Assembly: GCA_047967505.1 (NCBI GenBank)
Contig: CM106540.1
DNA length: 64,000 nt
Strand: one strand, 5' to 3'
Origin: Dipteris shenzhenensis
Lineage: Eukaryota > Polypodiophyta > Polypodiopsida > Gleicheniales
Shown here: positions 56,301-64,000 of the stretch, piece by piece
How the letters are laid out: each line of letters begins with the position of its first letter
Position numbering within the stretch: position 1 is the first letter of the stretch
Translations under genes and position numbers: made by a program
The notes under the pieces: generated by a model
Told to the model about the DNA's origin: nothing
The model's input: the letters and a program-made list of their open reading frames with translations, nothing else
The model's database searches: none

Positions 56301-58005
56301 AATATAATATTTTAGAGTAAGTGGTTGCTGAGGTGGTGATGGAGTTTGGGCTAGTTTTACCTCTTGATTAAATATTATCATCTACTATATACTTAAATGT
56401 TAATTCTCATATAGATGTGTGTTGATTGCTGAACTACTTCCCCCCCCCTGTATGGCAGGTGTTGAGGTCACCTTTGAGGAGATCAAGAATTCTGTGGAGG
56501 CCGTTGTCAAGGGAAACAGAGATTTAATCCTTGCCGAACGCTATAGGGTCAATGGTGTGTCTACTTAGTTGGATATTGCTTATTTACTTTTTCAAAATAT
56601 CAAAGGTCTCTCTAATGGGAGAAATTAGTTCTATTGGGTGTTCACTAATTTGTAACCTTTCACACTTAACTGATGGTTATCTTCCATGGGATTGTTCTAG
56701 TTGGATTATTACTGGGTAAGGTTCGGAGAGATTTACCCTGGGCAGATGGAAAGGTTGTCAAGGTAAGAATTTGCAAGGATATAATATGGAATTGGAATTC
56801 CTATTGGTTTCTGCAACCGTTTTTAAGAAGAAAATTTCTTCATCATTGAGACGCTGCTATACTTTTTTCAATCAGGAGGAGATGGACACACAATTGAAGG
56901 AGTTGCTTGGAGAAAAGACGGCAGAAGATGAAAAGCCCACTAAGAAGAAAAAAGAGAAGGTTTCCAAAGCTGAGGTATTACACCCTCTTTTTTTTTTTGG
57001 GCTGATCAGATGTATGGTTAATCACATACTGAGGGCCATGCCTGGTGCCCTGAGATGCCATAAAAACTTCATATTCTTTGATAAAGAAAGTGGCAAATAT
57101 TGACAAGCATGCTGGAAAGAATGAAGGAAATCTTCATCATGTTTTGGTTTTCTTGATTCCGTAATCACATATAATTGGACGTACCAGCTTCCCTGAAAGG
57201 TGCTGAATACAGTGAAATCTTATTGCTCTTTGCTCAGTGAGGCTATCGTAGTACATGAAATTTTCTGTGTTATCCGAATGCTTGACCTGTTGTATCATGT
57301 TAATGTCTACAAATTCTCCTGCATCAATTAGGCTTTGTTATGTTTAAGCAGTTTACTGTCCATACACATTTCTCCATTTTATCCATATGTCTGATGTCTG
57401 TATGCTGAACCCGAGCTTTCAAAAATTGCAAGACTGCCGTCTTCGAGGTTTGCTTGAGAATTGTATAATGGTTGAGACTTAAATTCAGCTATGTGACTCG
57501 TAATTGATCTTGTTGCATTCCTTGTTGGGTCAATATTTGTTCATATGGATCACTCTGTTGAATATTTTTGCAGGATTGTACAGCTGCAACCCCAGAAATC
57601 CCCTCAGTAGAAGCTAACCATGAAGAGGCTAACCCATTTTCAATTTTTCCTGATCCTCAAGAAAATATACAGGTATCCAAGTACGTAGATGCAGTCATCG
57701 ATTGCTAGATCGTCAGCAGAGCTGTAAACGGAATACTGGGTCTCTACCTTCTAGTTCATGATCTAGGCTTCTTTGGTAATGTTGGTGGCCCCCCTAGGTT
57801 ATCTTCATTACTTTCTAGCAATCTTACATTCGAAAGGTTTTGTTTTAGTCAGGTTCATACTGAAATATTCTTCAGCGATGGAAATATTTGGAGGCCTTCT
57901 AATTCAAAGGAAAAATTGGAGATGCACCTCAGCGTTACTGGTGGAAAAATATTCACACGGTTTCCCCCTGAGCCAAATGGATATCTTCACATTGGACATG
58001 CTAAG
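46048..58005 (+). CDS. GlnRS: Glutaminyl-tRNA synthetase (GlnRS), partial gene: six internal exons
   Basis: A cytosolic class I aminoacyl-tRNA synthetase that charges tRNA-Gln with glutamine using ATP. The six exons (46048-46147, 56459-56554, 56701-56762, 56876-56974, 57574-57672, 57853-58005) total 609 nt and read as 203 continuous codons with no stop and GT-AG borders throughout. They cover the eukaryote-specific N-terminal domain, the Lys-rich linker, the [16 protein letters not shown] lead-in and the catalytic [17 protein letters not shown] block (HIGH-type ATP site). Eukaryotic GlnRS is near 800 residues, so roughly the first 80 residues and about 500 C-terminal residues (catalytic core, KMSKS-like loop, anticodon-binding barrels) are not visible. 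Five complete introns are 10,311, 146, 113, 599 and 180 bp. No lesion was seen, so the gene is probably functional. Confidence 0.93.
46385..46800 (+). repeat. Dispersed repeat S, diverged copies 5 and 6
   Basis: CTTCACCCCTAGAGTTCC, AACTGAGTACAAAGG, GTGAGCATTTGAGAGCATG, CCCACTATTGGGACAC and GCCATAGTAGCTTGTCC follow the order of repeat S. A second partial unit (CACCATTGGGGCACTGGTGAC ... GGAAGTAGCTAA) follows at about 46680-46790. Confidence 0.6.
46985..47045 (+). repeat. Short tandem duplication (22 bp)
   Basis: GCAGAGACTGCTCCCATTGG with a short tail occurs twice in direct succession. Confidence 0.9.
47265..47417 (+). repeat. Tandem duplication of (GA)n plus flank
   Basis: A (GA)n run followed by GGTTAGGGTGTGAGGAAATG and ACACTCAATTGAAGC occurs at about 47265-47341 and 47342-47416. 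Each unit contains its own long GA tract. Confidence 0.92.
47418..47646 (-). repeat. Probable LTR, minus strand, 229 bp
   Basis: On the minus strand it reads TGTTGGAGATC...TATGTCTACA, with TG...CA ends. A GAAGGTGGG purine tract lies just upstream and a CCTATATAAGG TATA-like box is internal. It lies just downstream (in minus sense) of a copia-like gag scrap. A partner LTR was not found. Confidence 0.6.
47942..48364 (-). pseudogene. Copia-type gag fragment, minus strand
   Basis: The open frame includes [39 protein letters not shown] and [13 protein letters not shown]. It resembles the UBN2/gag-polypeptide part of copia gag (ALxxIxxxLxxxxLxHV...AKEAWDxLxxxY). The N-terminal WPYLM-type motif is missing. 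The adjacent minus-strand LTR suggests a collapsed element lacking pol. Confidence 0.5.
48380..49304. other. Leader-like and GC-rich block, no gene recognised
   Basis: About 48830-49300 is much richer in G+C and CpG than the surroundings. It ends in a G homopolymer of more than 25 bases (about 49252-49277). Open frames on both strands are side effects of low stop frequency. It may be the leader of the minus-strand copia remnant (inference). Confidence 0.45.
49305..50322 (-). pseudogene. Gypsy G2 RT thumb, RNase H and integrase N-terminus
   Basis: [15 protein letters not shown] (RT thumb, about 50310), [15 protein letters not shown] (RNase H start), [19 protein letters not shown] then ALRWLQ (about 49900-49850), [20 protein letters not shown] (about 49600) and a degraded HHCC finger, ending [15 protein letters not shown] near 49330. 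The order is canonical for Ty3/gypsy pol. Confidence 0.85.
50331..50921. mobile_element. hAT-like MITE 2, 591 bp, inserted in gypsy G2
   Basis: The terminal inverted repeat CATAGTTGC / GCAACTATG is flanked by the 8-bp target duplication CCTTCACC (50323-50330 and 50922-50929). Subterminal regions are dense in GAAACGGGTTTC, GAAACGTG and AAACGTTTC palindromes, as in MITE 1. The centre is AT-rich with repeated GATCATACATACTGAAT units (about 50600-50700). Deleting it plus one CCTTCACC rejoins the gypsy RT as [13 protein letters not shown], which fits the conserved gypsy motif and confirms the borders. Confidence 0.92.
50930..51480 (-). pseudogene. Gypsy G2 reverse transcriptase, 5' part
   Basis: [50 protein letters not shown] and [10 protein letters not shown] are gypsy RT motifs (VDYRALNK..., YHQIRI..., KTAFRT...). 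The stretch that should carry the YADD box is replaced by a (CA)n-rich segment (about 50960-51070), so the catalytic Asp pair is lost. Confidence 0.88.
50958..51075. repeat. (CA)n microsatellite and CA/CG-rich tract
   Basis: ACACACACAC runs with interspersed GCACAC units, longest about 50998-51021. They replace the catalytic part of the gypsy G2 RT. Confidence 0.95.
53100..53636 (-). repeat. Gypsy LTR (minus), high end at 53636
   Basis: A polypurine tract AGCAAGAGGGAG (minus, 53648-53637) is followed by TGTCATGACAAG, a typical LTR start. The LTR extends to at least 53100. It contains a tandem pair (GGCCCTCCAATG...CCTCGTGAGAGT and GGCCCTCCAATG...CCTCATGAGAGAG, 53209-53300). The low end and primer site are not resolved. 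Confidence 0.6.
53639..54384 (-). pseudogene. Gypsy pol C-terminus (integrase tail), minus strand
   Basis: [20 protein letters not shown] (about 54300), [33 protein letters not shown] then GPFQI (54200-54080) match the integrase C-terminal GPY-like region. [17 protein letters not shown] and [16 protein letters not shown] (53880-53740) resemble a chromodomain-like tail, ending QEGVS-stop at the polypurine tract. It directly precedes an LTR in the minus sense. Confidence 0.78.
54385..56458 (+). other. Rest of GlnRS intron, no feature recognised
   Basis: Scattered open frames (for example 54445-54651 minus, 55789-56223 minus) lack recognisable domains. No repeat shared with the rest of the window was identified. 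The acceptor TATGGCAG ends at 56458 after a C-rich pyrimidine tract. Confidence 0.5.
56459..56554 (+). CDS. GlnRS: GlnRS exon b
   Basis: It completes the Gly split with exon a and encodes [20 protein letters not shown] then [11 protein letters not shown] plus one base. It enters and leaves in phase 1. The donor is GTGTGT. The GVEV...EEI start and Y-R-V-N end match the second helical subdomain of the GlnRS N-terminus. Confidence 0.93.
56701..56762 (+). CDS. GlnRS: GlnRS exon c
   Basis: 62 nt encoding (V)[20 protein letters not shown], between TTCTAG and GTAAGA. The RxxLPWAD motif is characteristic of plant GlnRS N-terminal domains. Confidence 0.93.
56876..56974 (+). CDS. GlnRS: GlnRS exon d (linker)
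   Basis: 33 codons, [20 protein letters not shown] then [13 protein letters not shown], between AATCAG and GTATTA. LLGEKT followed by a lysine-rich stretch is the conserved hinge between N-terminal and catalytic domains, with likely non-specific RNA binding by the lysines. Confidence 0.93.
57574..57672 (+). CDS. GlnRS: GlnRS exon e
   Basis: 33 codons with a variable acidic start ([19 protein letters not shown]) then [14 protein letters not shown], which matches the conserved NPY.IFP.PE.N lead-in to the catalytic domain. It is bounded by TGCAG and GTATCC. Confidence 0.92.
57853..58005 (+). CDS. GlnRS: GlnRS exon f (catalytic signature)
   Basis: 51 codons: [17 protein letters not shown], then [31 protein letters not shown]. 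The [14 protein letters not shown] block holds the class I HIGH-type ATP-binding motif. It ends in phase 0 at a GTACAT donor. The next exon (expected to begin AMFVDFGLA-like) was not found before 64000, so the following intron is at least 6 kb and contains copia F and D. Confidence 0.95.
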
Positions 58006-58470
58006 GTACATTGCTTGACTTGTGTGTTGTTCACAGATCTGGCATCCATAGCAATGGTGTTTTGGATGTATAAGTGCTCCTGATTAAAGCTTGTGTCTCA
58101 ATTCTAGAAAGAACCCACAATCTTTGCTTTATTGAGGCCTGACAAGAAATATGGTATATAATCGAGGTGTGTTGAAGCTTCCTTGAATGCATCCAGTCAT
58201 GTCAGACCAGTTTCTTAAAATGAAAAAGTTGATTGGTGTGCATTTGTGTGTGTCTGTGCAAATGCATGCATCCTCTATTTTTTTGCTTACGATGTGGTCT
58301 AGAATGTTGGACTTTAGAACAACAAAATTCTGAACTTGTATGATTGGATATATTCTAGTCTTACAGAGGTATACAATGTGGTCTAGATATTACAACTTTC
58401 CCTCCCCCCCAACTTACATGTGCTTGTGCGCGCACAGCAAATAAATAGGTAAGCAAGAATGATAATAAAT
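58006..58470 (+). other. GlnRS intron sequence, no feature recognised
   Basis: No exon of GlnRS or other coding motif was seen between the exon f donor and the copia F LTR. Confidence 0.6.
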
Positions 58471-58830
58471 TGTTGGAAATGGAAGCGAGAGAACGTGAGA
58501 GAATGGAGCTGAAGCAAGCTGGAATGAAATTGCAGCAACAACAATAAATAAGTAAGCAAGAATGAGAATAAATTGTTGGAAAATGCGAGAGAATGGAGCT
58601 GAAGCAAGCTGGAATGAAATTGCAGTAACAACAATGAACTACAAAGTTAGGGTCGTAATAAAGATGAAACCCTACAATGAACCCTAACAGATGTGTGGTG
58701 ACTAACTCACCCACAAACTCAACCTTTAAGTGAGATTAGGGATAAAAAACCATAATAAGGGAAAAAGTTCCCCTAGCCCCTTATTACATAACAGTGGCCA
58801 CTACCTTGGGAAATACAAATATTTCTAACA
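58471..58830 (-). repeat. 3' LTR of copia F with terminal tandem duplication
   Basis: LTR body 58573-58830. The last ~80 bp of the LTR plus adjacent flank (TAAGCAAGAATGA.AATAAAT) is repeated at 58449-58551, giving two LTR ends (TTCCAACA minus, at 58573 and 58471). Confidence 0.8.
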
Positions 58831-58913
58831 CCCCCCTGCAGTGACAATGTCACAATGTAAAAGGTAAACATCAATTACCACACGGATATAAGTTTAAGGC
58901 TTTGCGAAAAGCC

Positions 58914-59902
58914 TTAAACTTTGGACGAGGTAATGCTTTGCTGAAGAGATCTGCCACATTCTGTTGTGTAGGGCAGAAGACCAAGCTGATGTCCCGTGCA
59001 TGTAGCTGCTCTCTGATTGTCAGTGAGAATTAGAGTAGGCTCCTCCAATGATGCATGAAAATCACCCAGCAAGCGCCTCAGCCAAATACACTCGCGTGTG
59101 GTTGTGAAGGCTGCCCTGTACCCAGCCTCACCTGAAGAGATAGCCACTGTAACTGTTTCTTGCTTAACCAAGGAATGCTTGAGTGCCCAAGAAAGAAACG
59201 GTTACCACTAGTGGACTGCTGAGTATCAAAATCACCAGCCCAATCTGCATTGCTGTAAGCATATAAGTGAAAGTCATCCCCCCCCCCCCCGGAAAGAGTA
59301 AACCAAGAGTTCGGGTGCCACGCTTCACAGCTTGTGAATGTAGAAGTCTTTGGACTGTGAACACACCTGCTCAACTGGGACACTGCATACTGAATGTCAA
59401 GATGGGTGTTGCATAAATAAATAAGGCATCCCACAGCTTGAGGCATCAAATGGTTCACTGGCATCATGAACGGACAGCTTAAGCCCCGGCTCCATAGGAG
59501 TAGAGATGGGCTTGCAATTTTGAACCTTAACCGTTCTAGGAGCTTACCAATATACTTGGAGTGCAATAGGCCAATACCTCTAGTGAGCAGCATGTCATGG
59601 ACATATAGAACAATGATGAGCAAATCACCCCCTTCCTTCTTGACATAGAGGGTGCTCTCATGCAAACTATTCTTCATTCCTTGGCTAGTAAAAAAGGCAT
59701 CTATCTCTTTCCATACCAAGCTCGTGGATTCAAACCATACAAGGCCTTTCTCAACTTGCATACTTTGCCTTTCTTGCCAAGTTCCACAAATCCAATGGGC
59801 TGAGAAACATAGACCTCCTCCTAAAGGTCCCCCCCATTCAAGAATATGGATCTTCCATCCATGAAATGCGGCCAATGTAACCACACCCCTAACAGTGGCC
59901 AT
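58914..59902 (-). pseudogene. Copia F RT C-terminus and RNase H
   Basis: EIDAFFTSQGMKNSLHESTL, YVKKEGGDLLIIVLYVHDML (YVDD changed to YVHD), SKYIGKLLERLRFK, AVGCLIYLCNTHLDIQYAVS and ANADWAGDFDTQQSTSGNRF-like, then SSGEAGYRAAF and CIWLRRLLGDFHAS. A poly-C run (about 59278-59290) and stops break the frame. The catalytic Asp is lost. Confidence 0.85.
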
Positions 59903-60437
59903 ACAAGTAGTGGATCATGCTCAACAAATGAGTAGAAGTATCCTTAGAACTTGCATGGTGAGTTGAGCCTGAAACTGCCATACCAGACTCTTTCTTCGTC
60001 TCTTTTGCAAGCCTCTTGGGGCATTCATTGATGTGATGACCAGGCTTTTTGCAAAAATGGCACTTGTCTTTCTTGAAAGGCTTTGAGGCATCCTTTATAT
60101 CTTTCCCACATGCATGTGGAGCCACTGCTAGAGGCATGACTTGGATGAACTTTATTTTTCCCCTTATCCTTCACTGAAAAAGCATGCTTCCCACTGCGAG
60201 AACATGAAGCCATATTGTTTCGTGTTTGCTTCTCTTGCAAAGAGAGTGCTACCAACTCTTGAAAAGTGAGGCGATTTTGATTCCCTTGCATTGAAAGGTT
60301 GAGAGACGTATGAAAAGAAAGGTAAGACTTTTTAAGGAGTTCAAAGTAATGCTAAGAAGCTGTGTGTCAGTAATGACCTCATCACTGTTCAAGAGTTGTT
60401 CTTGCAAATCGTGAATCCGGTTGACATGTTCCTGCAT
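59890..60437 (-). pseudogene. Copia F gag with CCHC knuckle
   Basis: MQEHVNRIHDLQEQLLNSDE (about 60430), GNQNRLTFQELVALSLQEKQ (about 60285) and the knuckle CHFCKKPGHHINECPKRLAK (about 60070-60010). Frames shift between segments. The protein is truncated at its N-terminus by insertion of D. Confidence 0.88.
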
Positions 60438-60440
60438 AGA

Positions 60441-60702
60441 TGTAGGCCATCTCCTGGTGGTTCTAGTGATGCCCTATAGGCCATGGTATGTGCCTTGTAG
60501 GCATAAATATAGGCACTTGTAGTGTTAGTGCCTTTTCGGCCACATAGGACACTTAGTCCTATGTGACACCTAGGACACTTAGTCGTAGGTCTAGGCACAA
60601 GTACCTTGTACTCCTTTTTTCATCTATCCTAGTTGACGTGATGGCGTTTCTCATCGACCCTTGTACCTTGTACGTGCTCTCTTTTGTCTACGCGACCCTT
60701 CA
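60441..60702 (+). repeat. 5' LTR of copia D
   Basis: 262 bp, TGTAGGCCATCTCC...GACCCTTCA. It carries the paired dyads CACATAGGACACTTAGTCC-TATGTG and CCTAGGACACTTAGTCGTAGG, and an AAATATAGG TATA-like box about 45 bp before them. Confidence 0.93.
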
Positions 60703-61816
60703 GTGGTACCAGAGCCCAGATCTGCTTCCTGCGCCTCTTTTCTGTACTGTTCGTACAACTGTACGGACGTTCGTACAGCTACGTACGGATCCCATACGTT
60801 TCCTCCAGCTGCTGTCCAAGGCTTCCAGTGTTTTTTCGTTGCCAAAAAGCGCCTCATTGCTGTTCCCAGACTGAGGCGACTGCTTGTAGGCTTCAGCTGC
60901 AGCATTTTCGAGGTCCTCCATAGTACTCGTGACCATCTGTCGTCACCTTTACACTGCTGTTCCAGACGCCTAGCTCCCGCGACTTTAACCAGACCCAGAT
61001 CCAGGTGCCTAGCTCCCGTGACCTCTCCACAATCATTTGCTGAAGACGTTCTGCTATCGCGACCTGTTCAGAGCCCTCCAAAGGAGATACTACCAGCCAC
61101 ACACTAAGTTCGAGGTGTCTAAGGGCTGTTCCAGCTACGCTGCAGCTGTCTTTTGCACTTCAACCTGCTGCAGCAGCTTCGTGGTTTGTTATACCCTACC
61201 TACAGAGGCCTTTTGAGTCTCAGTCCTAATCTCAAAGGACCAGAAGCTGATTCACAAGCAACATTTGCAGTATTTTACTGTTTTTGACAGTTTTTACTGT
61301 CAAACCCTAATTTCCAACAGAAAAATTTAGGGCTTTTGACATTTGGACCTTCAACCTGTCAATACAATACTTTGGACAAGGCGAACAACTGAAATCCTTC
61401 CAAAAATTGAAGTTTTCAGTTAATTTCAGGTTCAGGACTGTCACATTGTGCCACGTCATCACTCAGGTCAACAAAATTTGGGGCTTTTGTGTTGGGAGCT
61501 CAATTTCAACTGGTGTTTGGGACAGTAACTCATATTTTTGCAGTTTCAAGCCTTGAGGCTATACATTGGGTCAGATTATCATACATTGTTTTTGGCCTAT
61601 TTGCCCTCATTAAATTTGGGGCTTTTGCTAGATTTGCTGCTTTTGCAGTGAACATTGCCTACCACAGTCACACTTGGGTCAGCAGATCTGCATTTGCCCT
61701 TTGATTTGGGTGGGAAATTCGCAGATATTTTCAGTCATTTTTGGACAGCCAGCTTTTGCAGTGATAGCCTTGAGGCTTTTGGGTTTTCAGGTCTCTTTCA
61801 AGGTATCACATTTGCT

Positions 61817-62640
61817 ATGGCTGGGAACAATCAAGATCTATTTGGCGTTCTCCATGAAGATCATAAGTTGGATGGCACCAACTATCCGATGTGGTCTTAT
61901 CTTATGAAACATATTCTAGTTGCAAAGCATTTGTGGAATATTGTTTCTGGGTTGATCTGAGGCCAGCCAATGCTACAGTGGTTGCCTCTACTATTGGTCC
62001 CTCTGCAGGGGGTACTTCTCATGATGCCTCATCTTCTAGCACTCCTGCTGCTGCTCTTCCAACTCAAGAACAGTCAAGATGGGATGCAAGAGATGCAAAA
62101 CACATTCATGTATTGCTTTATCATGCAAGAGAATCATTATTCCACACGTCCGGTAATGCTTCATATGCTGCAAAAGGAATTGGACATGTGCAGCTCACAT
62201 CTATTTCAAGTCATCCTATCACTTTGACAAATGTTCTCTTTGTGCCTGGAATTGAAGTCAACCGGATCTCAATTTCAGCAATTGCTACTTCATGTTTCAG
62301 AGTGATTTTTGATGGCTACAGATGCCTACAATGCCATAGTTCTGAATGGCACTTTGCAAAAGGGGCTTTATCACCTTAATCATCACTCAGCTGCACTTTC
62401 TATTGAAGCATTTGCTATTTCAGATTCACAGCTTGCTGAAACTCATCTTTGGCATGAGAGAATGGGTCATCTTAATTATAGAGCTCTTGCAAAGCTACAT
62501 TCACAGCAGATGGCAGATGATGTACCTCAAACTCACACAGTTTCCAAACATGTGTGTGAGGGTTTTCTTTTGGGTAAGATGCATCGGTTTTCTTTTCAAA
62601 AGAATTGTCCAAAACTCTCACTAATTGCAGCTAGTGCACA
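61817..62640 (+). pseudogene. Copia D gag N-terminus fused to post-protease region and integrase finger
   Basis: It starts MAGNNQDLFGVLHEDHKLDG at 61817. A frameshift follows at the ADLRPANAT segment (about 61955). RWDARDAKHIHVLLYHARES leads to the deletion junction near 62150. Then come LTSISSHPITLTNVLFVPGI and the integrase finger HLWHERMGHLNYRALAKLHS ... HVCEGFLLGKMH (the second Cys pair has Phe for Cys). The knuckle and protease active site are missing. Confidence 0.88.
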
Positions 62641-64000
62641 ATGATGTCTGTGGCCCAATGAGGAAAAATGCCATTGGAGGGTACAAATATTTCATGACTC
62701 TCATTGATGATTTCACAAGATATTGCTGGGTATATCATTTAAAAGCCAAATCTGAAGTTTTCTCATGCTTTCAGAGGTGGCTGAATATGGTTGAGAATGA
62801 ATCAGGATGCAAGCTTGTCACCCTCAACACAGATGGGGGGGAGAGTATATGTTAAAGGAGTTTGATGCATTTCTTTCTTAACGGGGCATTATTCACTCAT
62901 GCACTATTCATTCATGCACTACTCCTTACACTCCTCAGCAGAATCCTGTTTCTGAAAGGAAAAACAGGTCCACAATGGAGATGGCCAGATGCATGCTTAA
63001 GGCCAAGTATTTGCCCAATAAATTTTGGCTTGATGCAGTGATGTGTGCCGACTATGTGCTGAATAGATCACCGACACGGGCATTGAAGACTCTTACACCT
63101 TATGAAGCATGGAAAGGCAGGAAGCCTTCACTTTCACACATGAGAGTTTTTGGGTCTCTTGCATATGTTCATGTACCATCTCAGCTGAGACATAAGCTTA
63201 TTGGTTACAGCCAGGAGAGCAGAGGGTATCGGTTATATTAACCAAATATTGGGAAGATTATTGTCAGTAGAGATGTAATCTTTGCTGAACATTCAGCTTC
63301 TCCTCTTGTGGACTGCAAAGCTAAGCCAGATGTTGACATGTTTGATGCCTTTGAATCTTGGTTACCTCTGCCATCCTCAGAAGAGGACTTTGACTAGCAA
63401 CATGAGCCTCCTATAGGCCGTCCACCAAGTAATAGTCAGCCACTACCCCATGCTGATTTGCAACTTTCTCTTCTAGCACAAAATGATCCCACTATTCATG
63501 ATGCAGTCATTGAAGAAAGAGCTGTCAATAGATAGCAAAGGCAAGTTCCCAGATGGCTTCTTGATACATGGAGGGACAGCAAACAAGATCAGCCTTTTGC
63601 TGCCCGGACAAGATCAGGGATTAGACAAATGCATGGTCACTTTCTTGAGTTTGCACTCCTTGCTACAGCTTGCAATGAAGAGCCTTTGTGCCATAAAGAT
63701 GCTTTTGACAGCAAAGAGTGGATGGATGCAATGAGAGCTGAGTTACAATCCAGTGCCAAAAATGACACATGGGAATTAGTAGATCTCCCTCCCGGCAAGC
63801 ATGCCATTGGTACCTGGTGGATCTACAAATTAAAAAGGAAATCTGATGGCAGTTTCGATTGATACAAAGCCGGACTTGTTGCAAATGGGTATGCCCAAGA
63901 ACAAGGCATTGACTTTGAGGGGACATTTGCTCCCACATCCAGGATTACTACCATCAGATGTGTGATTGCCATTGCAGCCCATCATCATTGGCAAGTGCAC
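62625..64000 (+). pseudogene. Copia D integrase core and RT start
   Basis: [20 protein letters not shown] (first catalytic Asp), then NTDGGES in which the DRGGEY motif has lost Arg and shifted frame at a G run (about 62835), NPVSERKNRSTMEMARCM-like (62940), NYVLNRSPTRALKTLTPYEA-like, YSQESRGYRLY followed by a stop, KGKFPDGFL-like linker and RT ELQSSAKNDTWELVDLPPGK (63740). Several stops are present. The window ends at about [13 protein letters not shown]. Confidence 0.9.

Larger units (their letters stand above)
46148..56458 (+). other. 10.3-kb GlnRS intron filled with transposons
   Basis: The donor is GTAAGT and the acceptor GGCAG. Contents from left: diverged repeat S copies, (GA)n duplications, a copia LTR and gag scrap (minus), a GC-rich block, gypsy G2 (minus) with a hAT-like MITE, a gypsy LTR and pol end (minus), then about 2 kb without recognised features. 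Confidence 0.88.
58471..60440 (-). mobile_element. Ty1/copia element F (minus), same family as E
   Basis: Minus-strand order: gag (60437-59890), then a jump to RT/RNase H (59902-58914), a CTGCAGGGGGG polypurine tract and a 3' LTR whose high end is 58830 (TGTTAGAAATATTTG). The LTR matches that of E. Protease, integrase and the RT N-terminus are deleted. The 5' end is cut by copia D at 60441. Its upstream part, if present, lies beyond the window. Confidence 0.88.
60441..64000 (+). mobile_element. Ty1/copia element D, 5' part (cut by window end)
   Basis: 5' LTR 60441-60702, primer site TGGTACCAGAGC (one mismatch) at 60704-60715, leader to 61816, then gag, integrase and RT. Most of gag and the protease active site are deleted: the frame jumps from the gag N-terminus (about 62150) to NASYAAKGIG just after the protease motif. 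The element is in plus orientation inside copia F. The probable left target copy is ATAGA (60436-60440). Confidence 0.92.

Noticed and set aside
1-64000. tRNA, rRNA or CRISPR features
   Set aside because: No cloverleaf with a plausible T-arm, no rRNA-like conserved blocks and no regularly spaced repeats were seen. The tandem repeats are two-copy duplications or microsatellites.

Overview
The window looks like one locus of a large, repeat-rich plant genome. The evidence is Ty1/copia and Ty3/gypsy retrotransposons whose primer sites match the plant initiator-tRNA-Met type (TGGTATCAGAGC), plant-type LINEs, hAT-like MITEs, many (GA)n and (CA)n tracts, and the spliced exons of a eukaryotic glutaminyl-tRNA synthetase (GlnRS). 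Introns above 10 kb filled with transposons fit a fern, other seed-free vascular plant or gymnosperm better than a compact angiosperm. That placement is inference. No bacterial-style operon, CRISPR array, tRNA or rRNA gene was seen.

The only host gene I can support is GlnRS on the plus strand. Six consecutive internal exons (46048-46147, 56459-56554, 56701-56762, 56876-56974, 57574-57672, 57853-58005) join in frame into 203 codons. They run from the N-terminal helical domain through the KKKKEK linker to the class I catalytic signature, ending [11 protein letters not shown]. The first two are separated by a 10,311-bp intron full of retroelements. The exons upstream of 46048 and downstream of 58005 were not found, so the gene extends beyond what can be read here.

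Layout. 0.3-5.8 kb: decayed LINE, minus strand. 5.8-8.8 kb: LTR-like repeat and two copies of a dispersed repeat. 8.8-12.1 kb: degenerate copia element E with both LTRs. 12.1-17.2 kb: gypsy scraps, short inverted and tandem repeats, no recognised gene. 17.2-22.1 kb: copia H. 22.1-25.1 kb: LTR-like repeat and an 898-bp near-perfect palindrome. 25.1-28.3 kb: rearranged copia A. 28.3-37.8 kb: a gypsy element (G1) interrupted by a short LTR element with an inverted LTR (29721-32095) and by copia B (32751-37171). 37.8-40.7 kb: copia and LINE remnants. 41.0-41.7 kb: hAT-like MITE. 41.7-45.5 kb: LINE ORF1 fragment split by copia C (minus). 46.0-58.0 kb: GlnRS exons with copia, gypsy G2 and a second MITE in the long intron. 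58.5-60.4 kb: copia F (minus). 60.4-64.0 kb: copia D, cut by the window end.

Copia elements A, B, C and D are one family with ~265-bp LTRs. Each has lost a different internal segment. Several insertions can be dated relative to each other, because removing the element plus one target-site copy restores the reading frame of the older host element.
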